A DNA stretch of 64,000 nucleotides, taken from the NCBI GenBank assembly GCA_001600095.1, contig BCIX01000004.1, positions 314,586 to 378,585 on the forward strand. Reading direction: 5' to 3'. Shown one piece after another: positions 11,932 through 21,900 of this stretch (positions within the stretch are counted from its first letter, which is position 1; the number at the start of each line of letters is the position of its first letter). The notes below the pieces were generated by a model. It saw only the letters and a program-made list of their open reading frames with translations, was not told the origin of the DNA and ran no database searches. Origin of the DNA: Bullera alba (Eukaryota; Basidiomycota; Tremellomycetes; Tremellales; Bulleraceae). A program made the translations under genes and the position numbers.

Positions 11932-12597
11932 TCAGGCCAGGACTACTAGGTTATTGACGCAGTATACTGAATTGATGATCTTTCTGATGAATGCATCTAG
12001 CCTATCTCCTCATGAATGGCGGGACCGAGGGACAAGCGATGTGGGACAAGCGATGATGCAGCTTCCTGCGCTCCAATTCTGGGACTGGGTCGCCTGTCCA
12101 TCTATACGGGGTCAATCACCCCATTCCCCCCATAAGCGACGACAGTGAGTCAGTCCGATCGTGATGCTGATGCCTTTCCCTCGCTCTCGAGCGGAAAGTA
12201 AGAAGGCGCGCACAACGATGACCCTCCAAGACCCGCGAGCAAAGCTTCGGCTGGGTTGCTCTAGATCTTAAACCGCTAGCCTGTCGGTGATCCTTTCAGT
12301 TGACGGCCGAGAGTGGAGCTGGAAGGCGAGCGGACATGCTCGGTATGCTCGACGTATTGGCCCGATGGCCAGAAGGTGACGTGCTGAGGGGTGAAACGCT
12401 CAGCTGCCAAAGTAGACTTCGCTGAGATGGCTTCTAGCGTCCGCGCTACAATCGAGCGGAAGGCTCAACTTGGACCGAGTCGAGCTATGAAGGCTATATA
12501 ACCGATCAGCTACACCCTCGTCTATCAGCTTTATCACCTTCCCCTTCTCTCCACCACCAATCGATCCCACACACGGACATCCCAACACACACTCACC
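11932..12597 (+). promoter_or_regulatory. Promoter of second small duplicated gene
   Basis: No gene seen. A TATA box, TATATAAC, lies at 12495-12502, 103 bases before the ATG at 12598, followed by a pyrimidine-rich leader. Blocks such as GAGATGGCTTCT, GGAAGGCTC and CTATGAAG recur in the same order upstream of the first copy (about 11331-11385), showing that the promoter was duplicated with the gene. Gaps and substitutions between copies indicate that the event is not very recent. Confidence 0.7.
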
Positions 12598-13050
12598 ATG
12601 GCTCCGTCCTCTAAAGACACCAACACCCTCGTCGGCTCCGCCGCAGGTTTGCAGCGCGACAAGGATTGGTTCGCCAGCCACCAAGACGTCCGAGCTGTCT
12701 TAACCGACATTTTCACCAACGAGGGCGCTCACTCCGACGACGAGATGACTGCCATCACCAACTCCGTCAATCGCCTACGGGAGCTCCATGCCCAGGCGTA
12801 CACCGACGTCCTAACCGGTCGACCCAGAGACACCTCCGATCTCACCGCTGCGTTCGAGGATCTCGATGCCAAGGTCGAACTGCTGAGTGGTCAGCCTTCG
12901 AAGCAGTCCACCGAAGAGGTTAAGTCGGCATTTGGGACTGTGGATGAGCAATACTGGAAAATGCCGGTACACGGGGACAGGACCAAGGGGAGCGTGGCGG
13001 CCGATTCGATGATCTGGCCGAGGAAGGAGCCGGGGGAGTCAAAGTTGTAA
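12598..13050 (+). CDS. Small intronless protein, tandem copy 2 (150 aa)
   Basis: Unknown function; paralogue of the gene at 11476 with starts 1,122 bases apart. The most similar part is the C-terminal about 65 residues, from EDLDAKVELLSGQPSKQS through TVDEQYWKMPVHGDRTKG to WPRKEPGESKL. The N-terminal third differs more. It is predicted soluble and helical, with no membrane span. It ends SKL, like its paralogue, which fits a type 1 peroxisomal targeting signal, and retention of SKL in both copies is compatible with that role. The ATG follows a C/T-rich leader and a TATA box 103 bases upstream, suggesting strong or inducible expression. The family is unknown to me and may be lineage-specific. 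Confidence 0.87.
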   Translation: MAPSSKDTNTLVGSAAGLQRDKDWFASHQDVRAVLTDIFTNEGAHSDDEMTAITNSVNRLRELHAQAYTDVLTGRPRDTSDLTAAFEDLDAKVELLSGQPSKQSTEEVKSAFGTVDEQYWKMPVHGDRTKGSVAADSMIWPRKEPGESKL

Positions 13051-13308
13051 ACTTCGACACGGTCTGATTGAAGGAGTATCCCGATACTCTGCTGCTTGAC
13101 TACTCGTACTGATAGCCCAAGTGATCCATCTGATGCACCGCTCTTGTCGTATGGCTATGGCTGACAAAGGACGCGTCCTGAGAGAAAGGATACCGCAAAG
13201 GAGTTTTCGTGCTCACCCGGGGAGCTCACTGAGGTGTAACGACCACGTCCACCTGGAGACAAACACAGATGCAGCGTCGCCTCTATCGAGACATGCCTTA
13301 CCCTCACC

Positions 13309-14430
13309 ATGAGCTCAATGCCCCTGAGGAGTAGTGCAGACTCACAGTCCATCTTCTCGGTGCAGTCGCTGGACGACTCCATCTCCGATGGCTCATACAC
13401 CCACATCAGCCATTCCGACGATGCTGCTTCAGTATACGACTCGGATTTGACACCATCGCCTACTCCTTCTTTCCCTACCGGACTCGGTGACGACTCGTAC
13501 TTCAGTCAGAGACCTGGACACAGCGATGACGGTCAAATCAGCTCTAGCCCATCCCGAAGCTTCCTCTCCCAATCGTCACAGTCAGAAGCAACGCAGTATG
13601 CCAATGAAAGTCTCCTTCCGCTTACGCAATCCGACTTCCCTGATCCCCTCCCGACATCTTCCTCTTCACCTCCCTCGCCTGCACTCTCGCAATCGTCAGT
13701 GCGCAATTCAACAGAGAACGATCGGGAGGACACGTCGTCCAACTCGTCCGTTGCATCGAGTCGCCTCACGCCCAATAGCAGTAGAGCCAGGACCGCAGCC
13801 GAAGACGACAATCCTCTATCGGAGGACGAAACCTCCGAAGTATCCTGCGCTCAGCATCGTCAACGCCTAGCAGAGTCATACACCGCTTCCGACACGTACA
13901 TAAGCAGTCGCCTCGATGCGATTGCCGCTAACAACAACCTATCAGCAAGTGCCTCATTCCAAATCCGACCGACACTAGCTGCCTATCAGACCCTCTCCGA
14001 CCGCAGTGATGCTCACTCTGAGCTACGACAGAACCCCCGATCAGTCGCGCCGTACCTTGCCCCGGAAGGTTCGAGATCGAAGTACGATCGACGATTTGAC
14101 AATCTCCGCGGCTCGATCTCCGCTCTGACAGATCCATCTGTCAATGTCTTATCAAAGCTGAGCTGGGGCTTATCATCCCGTAAGGTGGCTAGGCAAGAGT
14201 GGGAGAAAGGACAGTCACAGTTGGTTTCGGAGGCGGATAACGACCTGAGTCAGCTGGCCTGGGCCCGTGTGCCGATCCTAGAGGAGAATTCGTATCTCGA
14301 CTCTCTAGTCAGCGCCCGAAGTGCCATCGACGAAATCCTCAGCGCGCGGAGGGCTACTGAGAAGCACAACTGGGATCAATCCAATATATCAGGGCCAGTA
14401 TCTTACGTTCCCGAGTATCCAAAAGTGTGA
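13309..14430 (+). CDS. Serine-rich hypothetical protein, intronless (373 aa)
   Basis: Not recognised. A single open frame of 374 codons follows the small duplicated pair by 258 bases. The first about 180 residues are dominated by Ser, Asp, Thr and Pro and look disordered, with many possible kinase sites. The remaining half is more ordered, with helices such as HRQRLAESYTASDTYISSRL and ENSYLDSLVSARSAIDEILS. No membrane segment or signal peptide. Protein-like composition over the whole length argues that it is real despite the lack of introns. An ACGCGT box lies 138 bases upstream (13171-13176). With its two neighbours it makes an intronless island between intron-rich conserved genes. Confidence 0.7.
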   Translation: MSSMPLRSSADSQSIFSVQSLDDSISDGSYTHISHSDDAASVYDSDLTPSPTPSFPTGLGDDSYFSQRPGHSDDGQISSSPSRSFLSQSSQSEATQYANESLLPLTQSDFPDPLPTSSSSPPSPALSQSSVRNSTENDREDTSSNSSVASSRLTPNSSRARTAAEDDNPLSEDETSEVSCAQHRQRLAESYTASDTYISSRLDAIAANNNLSASASFQIRPTLAAYQTLSDRSDAHSELRQNPRSVAPYLAPEGSRSKYDRRFDNLRGSISALTDPSVNVLSKLSWGLSSRKVARQEWEKGQSQLVSEADNDLSQLAWARVPILEENSYLDSLVSARSAIDEILSARRATEKHNWDQSNISGPVSYVPEYPKV

Positions 14431-14571
14431 ATGCATGTAAAGCCATTATACACACACCGAAATTGTGAATGGCCATCTATACCGAGCCGAGCCGTGAAGA
14501 ATCGTAATTCGTGAGCAGGTCGTGCGATCGTGCAAGCGTAATTGTAGCGTGTATCAGTGCAAGCCGTTGAC

Positions 14572-17500
14572 TCATCTGCCCGAGTTGGACGAGAAGAACC
14601 ATGATTCTAGGTCCGTTTAAGCTTTCGTCCGGGATGCACTCGCCAGCTTTTCACTCACGTCGTTTGGCGCCGCCTTCTTCCTGTTGGACCCGGCCTAGCG
14701 GGCTGTTGTTCGACCCAGCGGCATTCTGGTACGTGGGCATGCCGCCGGGAATGGGTCCTGCACCACCACCGCCTCGCAGAGGCTTGGCGATCCGACCGTG
14801 GTTGTAAGCGTTCACTTGGGAGGATTGTGCTGGATTCACATGTCAGCTATGCGCTTGGCGGTGCAGTCTAGCTGACACTCACCCTCGGCGTACTTCTCCC
14901 GCATGGCCTGAAGCTGTGCTTCGAACTTTTGGTTCTTCGCCTGCAGCTTGTGGTCGGCATTTTGGACGAGGGTTTCCAGCATTTGAATCCGGTCGTTTCT
15001 AGTGAGCAGTCTTCGCTCGGAAGTAGCGACCTCTTTCTTGAGGGCAGAGTTCTGCTCGACCAGCTAAACCGGAGGCGTTAGTTCAGATCTTCAGACAGCA
15101 GATCTAGAGCTGACGGACCTGTTTCTGAACAACATTGAGCTGATCAAGGTTGTGCTCGAGGAACTCCAGCTTCCTCTGCTGAGCTCGCGAATTGGCCGAT
15201 CTCGCAATGACCTTGTACTGCTCTTTGACCTCGTCAAGCTGTAGCTCCAGCTCCACCACCTATCCGGCATGTCAGCTCGTCCGTGTCCGATGAGGGAGCA
15301 CTTTGACTCACCTTTTCGCATCGGTTTTGCAGATCCTTGATCAGGTTCCTCTTGACCACCTCAAGCTCGGCAAACTGGATCTCGTACGCCTTCCTACTCC
15401 TCTCCAGCTCTTTCGCAGAGTTGGCAAACGCCTCGCCGTCAGTACCCGCAGATGCTGCTGTGAGGGCCCGCTACAGAGAGAAAAACAACATGGTCAGCTG
15501 AATGTTCAAATTGCTCACCGCAGCACGTGGGCTTACGTTGAGTTCTTCATTCGACAGCTTGTAGCTCTCAACCGTACTTTGGAGTCGCCTTATCTCCGCC
15601 GCTCTCGACTCGGCGTGCTCAGTGAGGCCAGCAATCTCAGCACGCAGCTGCTCTTCCTGTCCGCTGTATCGGGCTTCGAATTGGGCCTAGTGGAGTGTGA
15701 GCTAATTCCTTGGACGTCATAAGTTTGTCAGCTCACCTTGATGTCCGCGACAGCAACGGTTTGGCTGGATGTGGATTTTTCTACCGAAGTCAGCGAAAGG
15801 CAATGGAATTCTCAACTCCGACTCACCTAGGAGCTCCTCGTACGCGGCATCTCGTCTCGCAAGCATCTTCTCCATTTCGACCTTCTTCTTCGCCTGCAGG
15901 TCCGATTCCTCCTGGCTCATCCGCAGTCGTTCCTGTAGGTCTCGGACGACGTCTTGGCTCTCGGCAATGTGCACTCTGATCAGCTCTCTGGCCTGAGACC
16001 CAAGCTCGGCAGATTGCCCAGCGTCCTTCGAGGCGTCGAGCTCTTTGAGCACTTGTCGAAGCTTCTCGCCAGCGGGATTCAAGGGTGCTCCACCCTGTTA
16101 AAGCATCAGCACCTTTTCTCGCAGGACCAAGTGGACCATTTCAGTCACTCACCACGTCGATCTTGCTCATCATCTCGCTAAGCATCTCCTGCTTGCGTTT
16201 CTCCTTCTCCTCCTCCTTCTCCCTAGTCTGAGTCTTCTTGAGGTCCTCAATATGAGCACGCTGGGCGTCGATGTCCCGTTGTAGCTCGTTGACTTTCTCC
16301 TTGTACGTGTCCAGGGTGATGCTCGCGTCCTTGGCCTCGGACTCGTGTCGCGCGGAGCTGACTCGCAACTCGTTGAGCTCGGCAGACATCGCCTTGTTTT
16401 CCTACAAAGGTATCAGTGCACGATTTCGTGTGTTGGAGAGCCGCATTCACCTTGGACATCGAAGCCTCCTGTTCCTTGAGATACGCGACCTCGTCCTTCA
16501 TATCCGCCATCACCTTCTCGTGAGCGGAAAGCGCGGACTCCTAAATAGTACAATTTGTTTTAGTGTTATCTCCATGTCACGTCGTGACGAACGCACCTTC
16601 TCGGCAATCTGATCGCTGAGCTCGTTCTCTCGTCGCAGGAACTCCTCCCTCTCATCCTTGTCCATAGTACTGCCATAGGCGGACGGTGTGTCGGGCCTGC
16701 TATCCGCGAATGCACTCGGTAATAAGCCGCTCGGTGTGCCCATCCTACTAGGCGTAGCAACTGTGCCTCCGGGCGTGGGTGGAACGGGACTCATGATCTT
16801 TCTCGCGGCAGGGCCACTCGTCGACTTGACAGCTTCGGCCAGGGATGGTGTCCAGGCGTCCGCCTCGACCTTTCCGCCGTTACGCCACACCTGCACTTCG
16901 TCTTCCAGACTAGCGGCGTGCTCTCTGACAGCGGCCAGCTCGGCAATAGTCTTCTTGAGTAGAGCTTTGAGTTCGGCGGGTGACATCTCCACGTTGACAC
17001 GGGCTTTGTTGCGAATCGACTTGGCACGCATACCGAAACGGAGCGTCGACAACGTCTCTGCTTCGTTATACGATGCAGGGGAGCAATTGATGATGAGCGT
17101 TGTGCGACTGTTCCCTCCCAGCGACTCTGCGGTATCTCAGCTCGGGGGCCTTGCGGTCAGAATTTCGGAGCTGACCTTGGAGTATACGTGTGAGTTTCGA
17201 ATCACGATATGGCACGTGTGAAGACTGCGGCATATCAGCGAAGGGTCGTGACACTCTCGGAGCCTGACTTACCTTTCCATCCGTCAAGGAGTTGATCACC
17301 ATTCCAAGTGCCGACAAACTCTTGTTGATCTTCTTCGCTTCTTCTAAAGTCTGCCCGGTCGCACCAGTCTTTCCAACCTTTGTAGGATGTCAGCGAGATT
17401 TACGGATGTTAGCTAACATGGAGAGACGCACTTTTTCTGAACCCGCCAGATCGACAAGGTAGAGATTTCCACTTTTCTGACTTCCTGTCTCGGTATTACG

Positions 17501-18699
17501 CTGATGAATTCCAATGACGAATATCGAATGAGATCGCGACGATTCGGCGTTCATGTCTGATTCAATACAGTCAGCTACCATGATCTCCGAACCAAGCGAT
17601 CGTCAAGCCCACTTGTTGCGGACACTGCCCGACTGGCTCCTCCCGCTTTCATCACCTTGTACACTTCTGTTTCCGAGCCCACATAGACATCCGTCAAGCC
17701 TTTAACGTATACTCCCCGCGCCTTGTCCTCGTGAATAGACAGGTTGTCGTTATGCGCTGAAGACAAGATGAGCGAGACACTTATGAAAAGTTGCAGACTG
17801 ATACTCACGAGCCAGCAAGTCTTTGATCTTCTCCATGTAAATCTCCATGTAGCTGACTTTGACGGTATACTCTATCGTCACATCTGCCGACATGATCGAA
17901 GCGAAGATCTGTTCCGTTATCCTAGGTATGAGTCCTCGGAGATCAGGGTTCTCAATATCAGCTCCCTATAAGGATATCAGATAAGTGGTATGCCAGACAG
18001 CGAACTCAGTATCTGAGGTTCTTACCATCATCGCTGGGAGTGAGGCACGTCAGCTCGGTATTGACTTTGGCAACTTCTCATCAGCTCACTGTATGTCTTT
18101 CCTGAACCTGTCTGACCATAGCAGAACAATGTGCCGTTAAAACCGGTCATCACATCTGGTAGCGTATCAGCTGAGCTCGCGAGGTTGTCTGTCAATGGTC
18201 AGCTCACCTTCTACAATATTCTTCACTCCCCAATCGAAAATCTCGTCCTGCCGCGTCTCGGTGTCGAACACACGATCGAAGGTAAATCCTGACCGAGCAT
18301 CAGACACCCAAACAGGCGCTCTCAACCTGGTCGTCACCTACCATCCTTCTCTGGGCCAGCTGCGCACAGTTCGTGTCAACGAGTGGTTCTCAGCGGTGGG
18401 AAGATAGTTCGAGGCATATATCGGAAGGAAGAAGACGCAAGACAGATTGAACGTACCCAGTGACGCGGCATTCTTCATCGAGACGGTGATATCGCCATCA
18501 TGGTAGTTGACGCAGGTCTCCGACCTCGCCTCCAGCTCCATCCGGTTCATGGGTCGAAACCTGCCAAAAGGATGAGCTTGGACTTCTGTCACGAGAAGAT
18601 GTGGCCGGCAGCTCACCGGCATACTACCTACCATCACGTTTGTCAGCTTCTGGCAGAATCACACGGGGGGCAGCTTACCTTGATGTTGTTCCCCGACAT
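14572..18699 (-). CDS. Kinesin-1 heavy chain (conventional kinesin)
   Basis: Microtubule plus-end motor that hydrolyses ATP to move vesicles and organelles. The N-terminus reads [20 protein letters not shown] only when an 11-nt exon (18617-18627) is included. The P-loop [12 protein letters not shown] follows, with a splice inside it, then [10 protein letters not shown] (switch I), [20 protein letters not shown] (switch II), and [11 protein letters not shown]. The motor ends near [17 protein letters not shown] long coiled coil follows (for example [19 protein letters not shown]). An in-frame stop at 14651 appears if the last intron is read through. Splicing 14607-14658 instead yields the fungal kinesin-1 ending [13 protein letters not shown] and the stop at 14572, so I extend the gene. 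About twenty short exons; total roughly 950 residues. Confidence 0.93.
18617..18627 (-). other. 11-nt kinesin microexon
   Basis: On the minus strand this 11-nt exon is bounded by a TAG acceptor and a GTGAGC donor, between introns of 51 nt (18628-18678) and 56 nt (18561-18616). It supplies residues of VVCR in the invariant N-terminal kinesin motif. Skipping it would both break the frame and lose the motif. Confidence 0.85.
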
Positions 18700-19137
18700 G
18701 GTGGCCAACTACTAGATGGGCAGATGAAGGCGTTTCAATTGGACTCCAGCTGAAAGCTCGATACCGCTGCTTGAGCTATGGCTTGCTATGGCACGACCTC
18801 TGTCTCAGAAAGATAAGGCCAATGCCTCTACCGCCGTTCCCTGAAGCCTTGTGAATACCGTGCGACCAGTCGAGTACAACAACAAGATGGACCTCTCACC
18901 GACTGCTTGCATTCCGTTTTGGCTGGTAACCGAAAGGCTGAAACACCAGCTGCACGCGCTCGGACAACGCGGTCAATTACGTAATTGGGGGGATGTGTTT
19001 CCGTTTGCGGAATCAAAATGTTGTCAAGATCGACAGAGCTGTGAGAGCGGGAGAGGTGATCATCGAGGCTTTGCCTACTCTGTGAGTTACTGTTTAAGCA
19101 AAGTCAACTGGAGATAGGCAGCCAGATATCAGATACG
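18700..19137. promoter_or_regulatory. Divergent promoter, kinesin / PET117
   Basis: A 438-base region between two genes that start back to back. No gene is supported in it; the open frames are short and lack family features. No clear TATA or repeat was noted. It probably carries both promoters. Confidence 0.45.
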
Positions 19138-19700
19138 ATGTCGAGACAGGCAAAGACATTCGCAGTGGGATCAGTGGTCGCCTCGATAGGAATCATCTAC
19201 GGCGTACACTTCCTCCAGCAACGGGAATCGGATGTGAGTCTTATGTGTCTTTCGATCCCACTCAATGCGCCTGTATGGCCAATAGACAACGCTGATCCTT
19301 CGGCTTCTAGACAATGTATCAAGGAGTCCTGAGGGACGAAAAGCGAGTCAAGGAGAAAGCCCTGGCACTACTCAATCACCCCATCGAGACATTACAAGAC
19401 ACACTACACTCAGCATCTTCCGGTCCTTCGGGGACTCACGCCTCTCCACCCTTGAATACCCCTTCGTCACCGGTATCCCAGCCGGCACCAGTCATGGCTG
19501 AGGACTGCGTGACGTGCAAAATCTCCCCTCCGCCGCAATTGGTCGAAGCGCAGTCTAAGGAGTTGAGGGCGAAAGAGCGTCAGGAGCGGTTGGCAGAGTA
19601 TGAAGCGCAGAAAAGCCTGGGAGATCGATTGAGCCGAGAGCAGGCTCCGCCCCGTGTACAGCCAGCTCAGGCGCAGGAGTCATCGCGGAGGCTGGTCTAG
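19138..19700 (+). CDS. PET117: PET117-like cytochrome c oxidase assembly protein
   Basis: Small mitochondrial protein needed to assemble cytochrome c oxidase (complex IV); in yeast it couples to heme a synthesis. Exon 1 is 19138-19233 and exon 2 is 19311-19700, giving 161 residues. The N-terminal AKTFAVGSVVASIGIIYGVH is a hydrophobic span serving as inner-membrane anchor. It continues into FLQQRESDTMYQGVLRDEKR, the family's most conserved segment, restored exactly by removing the 77-nt intron. The C-terminal about 100 residues are Pro/Ser- and Gln/Glu-rich and longer than in yeast, with CVTCKISPPP possibly redox or metal related. The first ATG of exon 1 is the only plausible start. Confidence 0.85.
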
Positions 19701-20174
19701 CGGATGGGCGAGCATATCTCGAGCGCGAGGAGATCCATTGGACAGTAGAACAATCATGTAGACCACACCATCTTGTATAGTACGAGCACATCGCAACATT
19801 TCACGCCATGCACCTCTCAGTTATCATTTCAGCAACATCATTCCCGGTGGTTAATGTGGCAGGGCGCTGATATTCTTTAGGTCTGGTCAATGCATTCATT
19901 TCAGTCGTACAGCGGAAAATCGATAGGATCATTCAATATACGGGAGAAGAGGTTTAAGTGGGGAAAGGGGTGGTCGATCGTCGTTCTCCTCCAATCGTTC
20001 TCTGCTCCAACACCTCCAATTCCAAGCACAGTTGGCTGAGGCGTCGAGAGAATGCGATTGGGGAAACCATCGAGTCGACATGAGTCTCCAAGGAAACAGA
20101 GGATCCACAATGCCGGAACGAGTCGGGTATAAATCATTTCGTGTTTTTCTGATTTCTTTACATATCACGACTGA
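19701..20174. other. Convergent 3' region, PET117 / GSK3
   Basis: A 474-base gap between two converging genes. It contains AT-rich patches such as the region near 19840-19920 usable as 3' ends on both strands. No gene or repeat seen. Confidence 0.45.
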
Positions 20175-21900
20175 TCACTACGTCGAGTCAGTAAGGCATT
20201 AGAGAAATGTCCGAGCGGTACTCACATCAAGACTAATACGGAGCTGCTCCACTGGAATAGGCTGGAAGCCCTCGATCTCAATTCCTCTTTCTCGCAGAGC
20301 GGGCTCGGCGTGAGGGGGGATCAGACGACGAATGAGATCTGGACGAGAGGAGAGTTCTGGAATAGCATTAGTCAACGGTCCTTATCGACGAAGTGCGACC
20401 TACCTTCTCGCGTGAAGTCAAACAGAGCAGGCATGTCCTTGCCGTTGGGCAGTCTCGATCCCTCAACCCGCAGCTCATCAAAGAATTCGTGGACAAGGGC
20501 CTCGACCGCACTAAGAGGTATTGTCAGCTGGTGTCAGACGTTCTACTTTCACGTGTACCCACCTGAACCGCGCTGTAGGTGTGTACTCTAGCAGGTTGCT
20601 GATCAGGGCAATGGCGTCGGCGGGAGTTCGTGGTCTGAAGACTTTGGTGAAAGGGTGGGGTTTGATCTGCGGGAATTTGTGCTCCATGTACTATTGATGA
20701 TGTAAGCTAGATATTCAAGAGATCTGTAGCTTGACTCACGTTGGGGTTCATCGTCTTGATCTGTTCTCGGGTTGGCGTTCCTAGGACTTTGATGATCTCC
20801 ACCAATTGGTCGATTCCTGACTCTCCAGGGAACAGCGGTTGACCCAACATCAACTCCGCCATCACACAACCCGTCGACCAGATGTCTAAGATCGTAGGTC
20901 AGCTAATCGTCATCGAAAAAAGATTAGCTGCACCCACCGATGTTGGTCATGTAGTTCGTAGCACCAAAGATCAACTCTGGAGCTCGGTAGTATCTCGAGC
21001 AGATATAGCTGACGTTGGGCTCTCCGGCAACGAGGATCTTGGCCGAACCGAAATCACACAGCTTCAGGATACCGGTCGCAGGGTTGAGCAAAAGGTTCTG
21101 GGGTTTGATGTCTCGGTGACATATTCCGACAGAGTGGATGTAGGCGAGAGATCGTAGGAGCTGATAACAGTCAAGTCAGCATCCGAGACTATGGAATTGC
21201 TTCGCTTCTGCTACTCACCTGGTACATGTAGAGTTTCACTTGGAGCATTGGCATCATCTGCTTCAATTTCGAGTAATGCCTTGAAGCTCGGTAGACTGTC
21301 TCGGGAACAAACTCCAGCACGAGGTTCAGGTAGACTTCGTCCTTCTACCGATTGGTCAGTTTAGCGTAGTTACACTATCGGGGATGCTCCCAACCCACCT
21401 TGTCGCCGTTCGAGTAGAAGAACGCTTTCAAGTCCACAACATTTGGATGAGCCACCAATCTCATGATTTGCAGCTCTCGGTTCTTCGGCGAGTGTCAGTA
21501 TTTATTTCGAGCGATCCGTCACCCAACCTACCTTGAATCGCTTGTCTTGCAAAACCTTCTTGATGGCAATGTCCTGCTCAGGCTCTTCACTTCCGTCCTC
21601 GTTTGTTCGGGCTGACCTCATATCAGTCAAGTCGCCTATCTCCGTCTTCGATCCAGAAGCCTCAACTCACCCAGCATCTTAGCCGCGAAGACGACACCGA
21701 AACTTCCATTTCCGACCACCTTGCAATTCGTGTACGATATCGACACGTCTTTGCCACTCTTGCCCAACTGGGCGGAAACGGTCACGAGACGACTTGGGTC
21801 ATCGGCTGTCTCTCGGGCGTCAGCAATCGCCCCACTCATCCTCCAGCGGGGCACACTCACGTGAAACCTTGACGCCATTCACTGTTCCAACTCCTGACAT
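20175..21900 (-). CDS. GSK3: Glycogen synthase kinase 3 (GSK-3/shaggy)
   Basis: Serine/threonine kinase of the CMGC group acting in nutrient, stress and developmental signalling; in Cryptococcus it is linked to sterol-response and virulence control. Spliced exons give the glycine loop [14 protein letters not shown], the catalytic lysine in [20 protein letters not shown], the catalytic loop [19 protein letters not shown], and the activation segment [20 protein letters not shown]. That last segment carries the tyrosine that is autophosphorylated in this family. The C-lobe has [20 protein letters not shown] and [10 protein letters not shown]. The start at 21900 ([13 protein letters not shown]) precedes a first short intron. 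The final intron leaves the stop codon TGA (20175-20177) alone as the coding part of the last exon; reading through would add eight residues before a stop. Confidence 0.93.
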
